Shown here in pieces: positions 36,485 to 45,069 of a DNA stretch of 47,021 nt. Below the pieces are notes generated by a model that was not told the DNA's origin, did not search any database, and worked only from the letters and a program-made list of their open reading frames with translations. How positions within the stretch are numbered: the stretch's first letter is position 1; the number at the start of each line of letters is the position of its first letter. A program made the translations under genes and the position numbers. This stretch comes from an uncultured Clostridia bacterium (GTDB taxonomy: Bacteria; Bacillota; Clostridia; Lachnospirales; CAG-274): the NCBI GenBank assembly GCA_947630725.1, contig CANRIS010000019.1, positions 1 through 47,021 on the forward strand, written 5' to 3'.

Positions 36485-37690
36485 TTAAAGATATGGATTG
36501 GGGTCAACATACTGACCGTTTATTCTCACTTCAAAATGGCAGTGAGGACCTGTGGAATATCCCGTAGAACCTGCCTTTGCAATAACCTGACCTCTTACGA
36601 CAGACTGACCGACAGTTACGCAGAGTGACGAGTTGTGTCCGTAGAGGGTCGAATATCCGCCGCCGTGATCTATTATGACGCAGTTTCCATAGCCGTTTCT
36701 GACTCCCGAATATATGACCGTGCCGTCGTCTGCCGCCACTATATCCGTTCCGTAGGGAGCCTTCATATCAAGGCCTGAGTGATGCTCGCTTTTTCCCGAA
36801 ATGGGGCTGGAGCGATAGCCATAGACATCGTTTATTACTCCGACATAAGCAGGCACGGGCCAGAGAAAACGTCCGCCGCCGTAGCTGTATATTTTGTTTG
36901 AGGACGAATATGACGCAGCCGAATTTGCCGCAGCAGCCTGAGCCGCAGCCTTTGCCGCAGCAGCCTCCTTTTCGGCCTTTTGTATAAGGGATTTTATGTA
37001 TTCGTTGTCCTCTTCAAGGTCGGAAAGCTGTTGATTGTATGTGGCCTCGTCTGCGCTGAGCTTTGAAATAAGGTCGAGCTTTTCCTGTACCTTGCTGTCA
37101 AGCTCCGCCTTTTTAGCCGCCGTCTTGGCTGTAAGGCTTTCAAGCTCTTTTTTGCAGTCCTCTATTTCGTTGACTTTTTCGTTTATAAGTATCTCGAGAG
37201 CCTGAAAATCCGCAAGAAGGTTGTTGTCGTGATCCATTATTCTGTTTATATACTCCATACGGTTCAGATAATCGCTGAAGCTGTCCGCATTGAGAAGAAC
37301 CTCAAGATAGCCTATGTCGCCTTCTTCATACATTACCCTTATTCTTTCCTTAAGAGTATCATACTGAACCTCTCTTTTTTCGGTGGCCTCGGCAAGCTCC
37401 TTCTGAGCCTGTTCAAGCTGCTTGTTTGTCTTGTCGAGCCTTTCCACAAGGGATTCATACTCGGAGTTGACTTTGTTAAGCTCCGTGTCGAGTTTTTCGA
37501 CCTCTTCCTTTGCGGTGGTCTTTTTGCTCGTGGTATTGTTAAGCTGACCCTGGATGTTCGTCATTTGCTGTTCGTTCTGTTTAAGCTCGTTTTTATAATT
37601 CTGTATCTTTGTATCCGAGGCAAGTCCCGGAGTTATGCCAAGACCGAGAAAAACGGCTGTAAGACAAACGGCAAATATCTTTTTCTTCAT
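36485..37690 (-). CDS. Coiled-coil M23 peptidoglycan hydrolase (EnvC/PcsB-like, FtsEX partner)
   Basis: 401 residues; start at ATG 37690 (GGGAAGTGAAG upstream). A signal peptide (KKKIFAVCLTAVFLGLGITP, then GLAS) leads a long coiled coil (about 30-240), with a typical LDKTNKQLEQAQKELAEATE heptad region. The C-terminal LytM/M23 domain (about 280-400) has complete zinc ligands: HHSGLD and PHCHFEVRING. It cleaves peptide cross-links in the wall. Immediately upstream are ftsX and ftsE on the same strand, so FtsEX probably activates it through its coiled coil at the division septum. Confidence 0.93.
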   Translation of the reverse strand: MKKKIFAVCLTAVFLGLGITPGLASDTKIQNYKNELKQNEQQMTNIQGQLNNTTSKKTTAKEEVEKLDTELNKVNSEYESLVERLDKTNKQLEQAQKELAEATEKREVQYDTLKERIRVMYEEGDIGYLEVLLNADSFSDYLNRMEYINRIMDHDNNLLADFQALEILINEKVNEIEDCKKELESLTAKTAAKKAELDSKVQEKLDLISKLSADEATYNQQLSDLEEDNEYIKSLIQKAEKEAAAAKAAAQAAAANSAASYSSSNKIYSYGGGRFLWPVPAYVGVINDVYGYRSSPISGKSEHHSGLDMKAPYGTDIVAADDGTVIYSGVRNGYGNCVIIDHGGGYSTLYGHNSSLCVTVGQSVVRGQVIAKAGSTGYSTGPHCHFEVRINGQYVDPNPYL

Positions 37691-37798
37691 AAAAACTTCA
37701 CTTCCCAAAAATAGTTTTTGTATATCCCTTGTATGTCCTTTGTATGTCCCGATATAAGCGCGATAAGACATACCCACAGATAACACGGTAACACGGTA

Positions 37799-39235
37799 TC
37801 ATACTCTGAGATATTTTCTCATAGAGCTTACAGAGCCTATTACACCGAGAAGAATACCGAAAATAATCGTTATGGGGGCTATATATGCAAATATTTCAAC
37901 GGGTCCCATAAACTGCGCTATATTGCTGAAAACAGGTATCTTTTCCGAAAGAAGGTGCAGACACTCGGTATATCCGAAAAAGCACAGCACAGAGGGAATG
38001 ACCGATCCTATAAGACCGATAAGCATACCCTCGATTATGAAGGGCCATCTTATAAACCAGTCGGTGGCTCCCACATACTTCATTATGTTAATCTCGTTCT
38101 TTCTTATTACTACAGTAAGTCGGATAGTGTTCATAATGATCGAAACGGAAATAACGCAGAGAATAATAACAACTATAATGCTGAATATTCTGACAGCCGT
38201 ATTTATTCTGACGAGGATTCTCGCCTCATCGGCTGCGTGCCTTATTTTTTCGATGCCCTTATATTCATAGTCTTTCATGCCGTATGCCGACGCGTCATAT
38301 TTGTTTATGCCTGCAACGCCGTCAGCGCTCTTTTCGTTGTAATAATAGGTAGAGCCCGAAAGCTCAGCCTGACCTCCCGCCGTGGCTGCGACTGCCTTGT
38401 CAAGAGTGTTGAGGAGATCCTTCGATGGCTCGGAGGAATAAGTGACAGCCTCCGTGGGCTTTTCCTGAGTTTCCTTTTCCGCCGTCTGAGCCGCCTTTTC
38501 GGCTGTCTGATCTGCCGCAGCCTCGGTAGGCGCCTCGGCTGTAGGGTTGGACTGCGCCTGCTCATTTACGGGAGCTGCCGTCACATCCGCCCCTGCGTTT
38601 GAGATGATCTTCTGCGTTGTCATCTGAACGGAGCTTTCGGTTTCGCTCTCTGTCTGAGATGCGCTTTCGGTGGATTCCTCTGCAATGCCAAGCTCCTTGG
38701 CTTGCTTTTCGGAAATACGGTTTCCGTTTGCGTCAAGATATATTTTCTCTACACTGTCGGGGTCTATGGCGCTGTTAAGCTCGGCCTCCACCGAAAGCTG
38801 CAGCGTTTGCAGCTCCTTTACGACCTGATCCTGATATGCCGCTCCGTCAAGACTTATTTCGTATGAGGCAGGCAGAGGATTGTCGTTTTTAAGTCCTTCG
38901 AGTATGGAGGCGTTTTCCCACGAGTTCATAGCATCGTTAAGGTTATCCTCTGCGCTTTTGTACACCGCATCGGTAACGTGATCTATGGATCTTATTTTTT
39001 CGCCTATTTCTTCGGCCATATCATCTGTCACATTGGGACCGAGAAATACCGTAATGCCTATATTTTCTTCTATTTGTCTCAATATGTAGTCTATATTCAT
39101 ACATACGCAAAGAGAAAGTATGAGTATAAACGAACAGGCTATGACGGTGGCAATCGCCGCCAGAGACATAAAGCCGTTTTTCAGAAGGCTTCTGGTACCC
39201 TGTCCGAGATGATATTTGAATGTACTAAACTTCAT
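37799..39235 (-). CDS. ftsX: Cell-division protein FtsX
   Basis: 478 residues. I choose ATG 39235 (reading MKFSTFKYHLGQGTRSLLKN, the usual FtsX start); ATGs at 39241 and 39259 are in frame. It overlaps ftsE by 11 bases. A first membrane helix near 25-50 is followed by an external loop and three C-terminal helices with the IRLTVVIRKNEINIMKYVGA motif and FIIEGMLIGLIGSVIPS. The external loop carries an unusually long Ala/Glu/Thr/Gln-rich insert (about 165-270, e.g. EKAAQTAEKETQEKPTEAV), making the protein far longer than the typical ~300 residues. It is the membrane partner of FtsE, relaying ATP cycles to the wall hydrolase. Confidence 0.93.
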   Translation of the reverse strand: MKFSTFKYHLGQGTRSLLKNGFMSLAAIATVIACSFILILSLCVCMNIDYILRQIEENIGITVFLGPNVTDDMAEEIGEKIRSIDHVTDAVYKSAEDNLNDAMNSWENASILEGLKNDNPLPASYEISLDGAAYQDQVVKELQTLQLSVEAELNSAIDPDSVEKIYLDANGNRISEKQAKELGIAEESTESASQTESETESSVQMTTQKIISNAGADVTAAPVNEQAQSNPTAEAPTEAAADQTAEKAAQTAEKETQEKPTEAVTYSSEPSKDLLNTLDKAVAATAGGQAELSGSTYYYNEKSADGVAGINKYDASAYGMKDYEYKGIEKIRHAADEARILVRINTAVRIFSIIVVIILCVISVSIIMNTIRLTVVIRKNEINIMKYVGATDWFIRWPFIIEGMLIGLIGSVIPSVLCFFGYTECLHLLSEKIPVFSNIAQFMGPVEIFAYIAPITIIFGILLGVIGSVSSMRKYLRV

Positions 39236-39920
39236 CGTCATAACCGCCTTCCTCAACATCGCTTATCAGAACACCGTTATCAAGATGTATGACTCTTTTC
39301 CTCATTTTGTTCACAATGTCCTTGGCATGGGTAGCCATAACAACAGTGGTACCCCGAAGATTGATCTCCTTCAGAAGCTCCATTATTCCCCACGCAGTAT
39401 CGGGGTCAAGGTTTCCCGTAGGCTCGTCCGCAATAAGGATCGGGGGCTTGTTTATGATGGCTCTGGCAATGGCTACTCTCTGCTTTTCTCCGCCCGAAAG
39501 CTGATCGGGATAGGAGTTGGCCTTTTTGTTTAAGCCCACAAGAGCCAGCGTCTGAGGGACGGCTCTCCTTATGTTTCTGTTGGAGGCTTCTATTACCTGC
39601 ATGGCAAAAGCCACGTTTTCATACACCGTTTTTGAGGGAAGAAGGCGGAAGTCCTGAAACACGCAGCCTATTTTTCGCCTCAGATAGGGTATCTTTTTTC
39701 TCTTCAGAGTCTGCAGTCCAGTGGAATCTATAAATACTTCACCCGTTGTAGGCTCTATCTCCTTAAGGAGAGTCCTTATAAAGGTGGACTTACCCGATCC
39801 AGAGGATCCCACGACAAATACAAACTCGCCCTTTTCGATCTCAATCGAAAAATCCTTAAGACCAAGAGCGCCGTTTTCATATATCTTGGTAACATTCTGC
39901 ATAGAAATCATACTGCTCAA
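39225..39920 (-). CDS. ftsE: Cell-division ATP-binding protein FtsE
   Basis: 231 residues counted from TTG 39920, ten bases after AAGGA; an ATG at 39911 (three codons later) is an alternative start. ABC ATPase with Walker A VVGSSGSGKSTF, the signature LSGGEKQRVAIARAI and Walker B ILIADEPTGNLD. It powers FtsX. Gene order ftsE-ftsX-M23 hydrolase on the minus strand is the conserved Firmicutes and Clostridia arrangement. Confidence 0.95.
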   Translation of the reverse strand: MSSMISMQNVTKIYENGALGLKDFSIEIEKGEFVFVVGSSGSGKSTFIRTLLKEIEPTTGEVFIDSTGLQTLKRKKIPYLRRKIGCVFQDFRLLPSKTVYENVAFAMQVIEASNRNIRRAVPQTLALVGLNKKANSYPDQLSGGEKQRVAIARAIINKPPILIADEPTGNLDPDTAWGIMELLKEINLRGTTVVMATHAKDIVNKMRKRVIHLDNGVLISDVEEGGYDDEV

Positions 39921-40084
39921 AATAGTTCATTCCTTTTTTTATAATTTTCAGGAGAATTTTTAAGGTTTATCCGTATTGCGCCGCAAACGGGCATTTATTT
40001 ATTATAACCCTAACACACTACGGTTAAAAAAAACTTATTATTTTATTAAAATTTTCTGAAATAATTATTCACGCCTGACGGGTA

Positions 40085-41176
40085 TCAGAAACGCAGGCTT
40101 TCTTTATAGCTCATATATTTGGATACCATAAGCATAATTTTGAAAACTATGGCGTCATCGAAGTTTCGCAGATCAAGCCCCGTCATCTTCTGCAGCTTGT
40201 CCAGTCTGTATACAAGGGTATTTCTGTGGATATAGAGCTGACGTGACGTCTCAGACACATTCAGGTTGTTGTCGAAAAACTTGTTCACGGTGGTGAGGGT
40301 CTCATCGTCAAACTGATCCATCGTAAGCCCGTGAAGTACCTCGCTTATAAACATTCTGCAAAGCGTGGTGGGAAGCTGATATATGAGCCTGCCTATTCCA
40401 AGCTGCTTATAGTTCACGATATGGTTGGACTCCTCAAATATCCTGCCCACTTCAAGAGCCATTTTTGCCTCTTTATACGATGCCGATACATTTTTGAGAT
40501 CCCTTACATCGGTTCCTATGGCTACATATATGTTGCTCATTGCCTCTGCGCTCAGAGTGTCATATATCGTCTTTGCGATATTTTCGATCTCCTCCATACC
40601 CGTGCTGTCCTTAAGCTCCTTTACGAGTATAATGCTTCTTTCATCGACCGCAGTAACAAAATCCCTCATTTTTGTGGGGAATATGCTCCTCACGATCTCA
40701 ACGATATTGAGATCCTTGTCAAGCTCTGTCTCTATAAGGTAGACTATACGCCTTACATTGTTTTCGATGTGGAGCTTTTTGGCTCTGGAATATATGTCCA
40801 CAAGAAGAAGATTGTCCAAAAGAAGATTTTTTATAAAATTGTCCTTGTCATATCTTTCCTTATAGGCCACAAGGAGACTTTGTATCTGAAACGCCGCCAT
40901 CTTGCCTATTCTGAAGGTCTCCTCGTCCTCACCCTTTATGAGGACTATATACTCTATATTTCCGTTGTCAAAAACCTTGAAATACTGAAATCCTGCCACA
41001 AGTTGATTTTCGGCAGGCGAATCCACAAAAAGCTCTATGCTCTTTATTACGGAGTTGTGCATATCCTCCTCTGTGCTGGCAACGACCTTGCCTTCTCTTT
41101 CAACAACGCAGATCTCACGTCTCGTGATGGTCTTAAGCCCGTCTATAGTAGTCTGTAAAATCTGATTTGATATCAA
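40085..41176 (-). CDS. CdaR/PucR-family transcriptional regulator
   Basis: 363 residues from TTG 41176, seven bases after AAAGGGAG; the frame extends to an ATG at 41206 that lacks a ribosome site and does not match the usual family start. The N-terminal part (ISNQILQTTIDGLKTITRRE) resembles the sugar-diacid recognition domain of CdaR-type proteins. The C-terminal PucR-like helix-turn-helix reads FFDNNLNVSETSRQLYIHRN and RLDKLQKMTGLDLR. Related regulators act on carboxylate, glycerate or purine catabolism. Here no catabolic operon adjoins it; it lies upstream of ftsE on the same strand, so its target is unknown. Confidence 0.88.
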   Translation of the reverse strand: MISNQILQTTIDGLKTITRREICVVEREGKVVASTEEDMHNSVIKSIELFVDSPAENQLVAGFQYFKVFDNGNIEYIVLIKGEDEETFRIGKMAAFQIQSLLVAYKERYDKDNFIKNLLLDNLLLVDIYSRAKKLHIENNVRRIVYLIETELDKDLNIVEIVRSIFPTKMRDFVTAVDERSIILVKELKDSTGMEEIENIAKTIYDTLSAEAMSNIYVAIGTDVRDLKNVSASYKEAKMALEVGRIFEESNHIVNYKQLGIGRLIYQLPTTLCRMFISEVLHGLTMDQFDDETLTTVNKFFDNNLNVSETSRQLYIHRNTLVYRLDKLQKMTGLDLRNFDDAIVFKIMLMVSKYMSYKESLRF

Positions 41177-41512
41177 AACTTCACTCCCTTTCCCGAATAA
41201 TCTCATACTGATCTTTGATCGAAATACAGGTATTTGCTATACGATAAAATAAAAATCATTCTGTGGAAAATTTCTGTGCCCGAAATGATTTTTGTTCCGT
41301 ATCCTTAAGTATTCCCCATAGATCGAAAAGAATTGGTATTATTGTTTTATTGTTCTGTATTCGCAGGAAAATATCCCTGTGTTCTGCGGCGTTTTTTCTC
41401 ACCATTTGCATACTTAAATTTATTTTATAACAAAAAGCAAAAAAAATAAAGAGAAATTTGTTAAATTTTTTAAATTTTAATAAAAATTTTTATAAAAACA
41501 TAAAAAGTCAAG

Positions 41513-41590
41513 GATATTCGTACTTCGCTTATGCTGCGTAACTCTATGCGGCGGCTTCCGGCGGAGCCTTTGTGTTCGGTGGAGTCGATG
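41513..41590 (+). repeat. Dispersed intergenic repeat, copy 1
   Basis: Starts GATATTCGTACTTCGC and continues through TATGCTGCGTAACTCTATGC and GGCTTC to a TTTGTGTTCGG stretch. Inverted homolog at 44971-45028, partial copy at 42138-42165. The preceding stretch 41177-41512 is AT-rich and holds no gene I can see. Confidence 0.65.
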
Positions 41591-41679
41591 GGAATCGGCT
41601 CGTCTGCCTGCGCACAACATATGCACAGAATATTATTTGTTGACATTACAGCGTTTATGTGTTAATATAATTTAACCGA

Positions 41680-41900
41680 TAAGTAAGCGGACAGTGAGGC
41701 AGAATCAAGCTTATGCGCATAAGTCTTTTCAGAGAGGGGTCGGCCGGTGAAAGATCCCGACAGGGCATAAGAAGTTACGGCTGCGGAGTTCGGTCGCATC
41801 CTGCGTTAAAGGATAATGAGGTGGCTTTCGTTTTTCGTCAGCCATAAATTAAGGTGGTAACACGGGTATGCTCGTCCTTTGGCAGGCATATCCCTTTTTT
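41680..41900 (+). promoter_or_regulatory. Tyrosine T-box riboswitch controlling tyrS
   Basis: The T-box sequence AAGGTGGTAACACGGG lies at 41851-41866. Upstream are AGAGAGGGG (41731-) and GGTGAAAG (41746-), the conserved Stem I elements. A likely specifier TAC (Tyr) falls in AAGTTACGG near 41776. Downstream GGGTATGC...GCATATCCC followed by T6 (41864-41900) is the terminator competing with the T-box antiterminator. Uncharged tRNA-Tyr would stabilise read-through into tyrS and aroA. The promoter is probably TTGACA at 41640-41645 with a TTAATA-type -10. Confidence 0.85.
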
Positions 41901-41948
41901 ATTTTATGCCCGATTTTCCGCAGAATCACGACTGTTTGGGCTTCGCCC

Positions 41949-42097
41949 GCCCGTGACTTTTCCGCCTTCGGCGGAAAAGTCACGGGCGCCCCGCAAAGCG
42001 GGGGGGCGGCGCCTTTAAATGCGGAACGCATTTAAAGGCTTGGCCTTTCGAAGGCCATGGCCTTCGAAAGGGCCGGAGACGGCCTTCGGCCGTCTCC
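41949..42097. repeat. Back-to-back perfect palindromes between T-box and tyrS
   Basis: Five stem-loops in 150 bases: 41949-41987 (18-bp stem GCCCGTGACTTTTCCGCC, loop TTC), about 41988-42010 (CCCCGC-AAA-GCGGGG), 42011-42039 (13-bp stem GCCTTTAAATGCG, loop GAA), 42042-42074 (GGCCTTTCGAAGGCC around AT), and 42075-42097 (GGAGACGGCC, loop TTC). They lie after the T-box terminator and before the tyrS ribosome site. Confidence 0.9.
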
Positions 42098-42137
42098 GCC
42101 GCCCAATACTGCAAAATACTGCAAAATACTGTAAATG

Positions 42138-42165
42138 ATATTCGTACTCCGCTTACGCATAAGTC
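42138..42165 (+). repeat. Dispersed intergenic repeat, copy 2 (partial)
   Basis: GATATTCGTACTCCGCTTAC, close to the start of the repeat at 41513. Preceded by three short AATACTGCAAAATACTG-type units (42107-42132). Confidence 0.55.
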
Positions 42166-42252
42166 CTGCCTTTCAGAAAGATGGCCGATGGCAGTAAAGA
42201 TCGGAAAAGTTTATACCCTGAAAAACATAACAAACAGAATCGGAGGATACAA

Positions 42253-43479
42253 ATGGAAAACGTATATGATGTTTTAAAGGAAAGAGGATTTATAGAAGCC
42301 TGCACTCACGAGGAAGAAGTAAGAGAGCTTCTGGGCAGAGAAAAGGTCACATTTTATATAGGCTTTGACCCAACTGCCGACAGTCTTACGGTAGGGCATT
42401 TTCTAACCGTTATGGCAATGAGCCATATGCAGAGAGCAGGCCACAGACCCATCGCTCTTGTAGGCGGAGGCACAGGCCGCATAGGTGACCCCACGGGAAA
42501 GGCCGATATGCGGAAAATGATGACCATAGAACAGATCAACCACAACTGCGAATGTTTTAAAAAGCAGCTTTCAAAATTCATAGACTTTTCAGACGGAAAG
42601 GCTCTTATGGTAAACAATGCCGACTGGCTCGCAAACCTCAACTACATTGATTTTCTGAGAGAGTTCGGGGTTCACTTTTCCGTAAACAGAATGCTTGCGG
42701 CGGACTGCTACAAAACCAGAATGGAAAAGGGACTTACATTTCTCGAATTCAACTATATGATAATGCAGAGCTATGACTTTCTGGAGCTTAACCGCCGTTA
42801 TAACTGCAAAATGCAGCTTGGCGGCAGCGACCAGTGGAGCAACATTATCGGCGGCGTAGAGCTTATAAGACGCTGTGACGGAAAGGACGCATACGGTCTG
42901 ACATTCAAGCTTCTTACAAATTCACAGGGCATAAAAATGGGCAAAACCGTTGCAGGAGCCGTTTGGCTCGATCCCGAAAAAACGTCTCCCTATGATTTCT
43001 ATCAGTATTGGAGAAATATTGACGATGCGGACGTTGAAAAATGTCTCGGACTTCTGACATATCTTCCCATGGACGAAGTAAGGAGACTGGGTTCTCTCGA
43101 AGGAGCAGAGATAAACAAGGCCAAAGAGGTTCTTGCATATGAGCTGACAAAAACCGTACACGGCGAAGAAGAGGCCTCAAAAGCCCGTGAGGCGGCACGT
43201 TCGCTTTTCGGAGGGGCAAAACAAAGCGACAACACCCCCACGACCGAAATAGAAATGGCTGACATAGAAAAAGGAATGACTATCATAGAGGCTCTTGAGC
43301 TGTCGGGGCTTATCTCCACAAGGAGCGAGGGAAGGCGGCTTGTTCAGCAGGGCGGAGTAAAGGTGAACGGCGAAAAGGTTCCGTCCTTCGACTCTCTCAT
43401 AACAGCCGACAACATCAAAGACGGAGTTATTCTTATTCAGAAGGGCAAGAAGATTTTTCACAGACTTAAGGTAAATTAA
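42253..43479 (+). CDS. tyrS: Tyrosyl-tRNA synthetase
   Basis: 408 residues; ATG 42253 follows CGGAGG. An in-frame ATG at 42181 lies upstream of the ribosome site. Class I catalytic core: [20 protein letters not shown] with the HIGH-like VGHFL, the [12 protein letters not shown] tyrosine/ATP site, and the KMSKS-like KMGKT ([14 protein letters not shown]). The C-terminal S4-like RNA-binding domain is near 345-405 ([20 protein letters not shown]). It charges tRNA-Tyr. It is preceded by the matching T-box and followed one base later by aroA. Confidence 0.98.
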   Translation: MENVYDVLKERGFIEACTHEEEVRELLGREKVTFYIGFDPTADSLTVGHFLTVMAMSHMQRAGHRPIALVGGGTGRIGDPTGKADMRKMMTIEQINHNCECFKKQLSKFIDFSDGKALMVNNADWLANLNYIDFLREFGVHFSVNRMLAADCYKTRMEKGLTFLEFNYMIMQSYDFLELNRRYNCKMQLGGSDQWSNIIGGVELIRRCDGKDAYGLTFKLLTNSQGIKMGKTVAGAVWLDPEKTSPYDFYQYWRNIDDADVEKCLGLLTYLPMDEVRRLGSLEGAEINKAKEVLAYELTKTVHGEEEASKAREAARSLFGGAKQSDNTPTTEIEMADIEKGMTIIEALELSGLISTRSEGRRLVQQGGVKVNGEKVPSFDSLITADNIKDGVILIQKGKKIFHRLKVN

Positions 43480-43480
43480 T

Positions 43481-44773
43481 ATGGAAAAATACACTGTCAA
43501 AAAAGTTTACGGAAAAAAAGGCGATGTCACCGCAAGGGTGCCCGGCTCAAAAAGCATCACAAACAGAGCCTTGCTTATAGCGGCTTTGGCGGAGGGAGAA
43601 AGCTTTCTGGAGGGAGCGCTTTTCAGCGATGACTCAGAGGCTTTTTGCAAATGTATAGAAGCCTTGGGCATAAAAACCGAAATAAACAAAGCCGACCGCA
43701 CGATCAAAATAAAAGGTTCGGGAGGTAAGCTGCCCGTAAAAAGCGCCTCCCTCAACGTAGGCAGCGCAGGAACGGCGGCGAGATTTCTGACGGCTCTTTT
43801 GGGAATGAGCGAAGGGAGGTTTTTCTTGACTTCATCGGAGCAGATGAAAAAAAGACCTATGAAACCGCTCCTCGACTCACTTTCTCAAATGGGCGCAAAG
43901 GTGATTTTCCACGAAAAAGAGGGCTTTTTTCCATTTACAATAGAGGGAAAGACCTTTGAGGAGGGTTCGATAGAAATAAACATTGACGAAAGCAGCCAGT
44001 TTCTGAGCGCATTTCTCATATGTTCCTGTCTTTGCAAAAACGGAGTAAATATAAAAATAAAAGGCTCCCACGGTATGAATTATATAAAAATAACTACAGA
44101 TATGATGAGGGAATTCGGCATAAATGCGGAAAGGCTGTCCGCCGATTTGTTTTCTGTGAAACCGAATCAGAAATATGTGGGCAGAAATTATAAAATAGAG
44201 GCCGATGCTTCCGCAGCCTGCTATTTCTACGCAGCCGCAGCCATTCTGGGCATAAGGGTCACTGTTGAAAATATTTTTTCATCGTCTATGCAGGGCGACA
44301 TCGGTTTTGTGGATATTCTGAGAAAAATGGGTTGCAAAACCGAAGAAACTCAAAGGGGGCTGTCCGTAACAGGCCCCGAAAAGGGAAAGCTAAGGGGTAT
44401 AAGCGTTGATATGCACGACATTTCGGATCAAGCTCTGACCCTTGCCGCCATAGCCCCATTTGCCGACTCTCCCGTAACAATTTGCGGCATTTCTCACATA
44501 AGAGGTCAGGAGTGCGACCGCATAGAGGCGATCATCGAAAATCTCAGGGCTATGGGCATAGACGTTGACGAAAACAACGATATACTCACAATTTATCCCG
44601 GAACCCCCAAGCCTGCCGAAATAGAGACGTATGAGGATCACAGAGTCGCTATGTCCTTTTCAGTCACAGGACTTAGAGCCGATGGCATAGTCATAAAAAA
44701 TCCTCTTTGCTGCAAAAAAACATTTGCAAACTTTTTTGAGGAGCTTGATTTGTTTGTCGGTAAGTTTTCATAA
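43481..44773 (+). CDS. aroA: 3-phosphoshikimate 1-carboxyvinyltransferase (EPSP synthase)
   Basis: 430 residues. Starts one base after the tyrS stop, so it is cotranscribed and likely translationally coupled. It transfers enolpyruvate from PEP to shikimate-3-phosphate in aromatic amino-acid synthesis. Motifs: the PGSKSITNRALLIAALAEG substrate loop (near 22), GSAGTAARFLTALLG (near 90), KRPMKPLLDSLSQMGAKV, DESSQFLSAFLI and YEDHRVAMSFSVTGL near the end. Its position behind the tyrosine T-box suggests control by tyrosine supply. Confidence 0.96.
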   Translation: MEKYTVKKVYGKKGDVTARVPGSKSITNRALLIAALAEGESFLEGALFSDDSEAFCKCIEALGIKTEINKADRTIKIKGSGGKLPVKSASLNVGSAGTAARFLTALLGMSEGRFFLTSSEQMKKRPMKPLLDSLSQMGAKVIFHEKEGFFPFTIEGKTFEEGSIEINIDESSQFLSAFLICSCLCKNGVNIKIKGSHGMNYIKITTDMMREFGINAERLSADLFSVKPNQKYVGRNYKIEADASAACYFYAAAAILGIRVTVENIFSSSMQGDIGFVDILRKMGCKTEETQRGLSVTGPEKGKLRGISVDMHDISDQALTLAAIAPFADSPVTICGISHIRGQECDRIEAIIENLRAMGIDVDENNDILTIYPGTPKPAEIETYEDHRVAMSFSVTGLRADGIVIKNPLCCKKTFANFFEELDLFVGKFS

Positions 44774-44882
44774 ATCGGCGTACAGCATACACCTATGCCA
44801 CACCAATGAAAATCTGTATGCTCACTATACAGCAAACATATACCGACAGTTGTTTTTTATCCAAACTAAAAGTATTGATTAT

Positions 44883-44932
44883 TTTAACCGACAAGCAAGT
44901 CCCCGCCTCTTTAGGCGGTGGGTACTTACTAT
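44883..44932 (+). repeat. Hairpin repeat, IS200/IS605-end-like, copy 2
   Basis: TTTTAACCGACAAGCAAG, then CCCCGCCTCTTTAGGCGGTG and TACTTACTATT, matching 17120-17170. CCGCCT and AGGCGG pair around TTT. No transposase is attached. Confidence 0.5.
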
Positions 44933-44933
44933 T

Positions 44934-44969
44934 GTATTCGGCGGGAGATGTAAGCTCCCATCCGAATAC
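44934..44969. repeat. Strong stem-loop in the aroA-rlmD gap
   Basis: GTATTCGG and CCGAATAC enclose GGGAG/CTCCC around a seven-base loop. It could end aroA transcription or belong to the adjacent repeat; there is no long T-run. Confidence 0.6.
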
Positions 44970-44970
44970 A

Positions 44971-45028
44971 AAGACTTCGTCAGAAGCCGTCGGATAGAGT
45001 TGCGTAGCATAAGCGAAGTACGAATATC
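44971..45028 (-). repeat. Dispersed intergenic repeat, copy 3 (inverted)
   Basis: Read on the minus strand it begins GATATTCGTACTTCGCTTAT and ends with TCTTTG, matching 41513-41590. It ends 41 bases before the rlmD start, so it may form part of its leader. Confidence 0.65.
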
Positions 45029-45069
45029 ATTGACAATATCGGCATAAAAACCCGAACGGAGAATATATA

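Noticed and set aside
41671..41690. TTTAACCGATAAGTAAG as a third copy of the IS200/IS605-like hairpin repeat
   Set aside because: Only about 17 bases match, the hairpin core is missing and the site coincides with the expected start of the T-box transcript.
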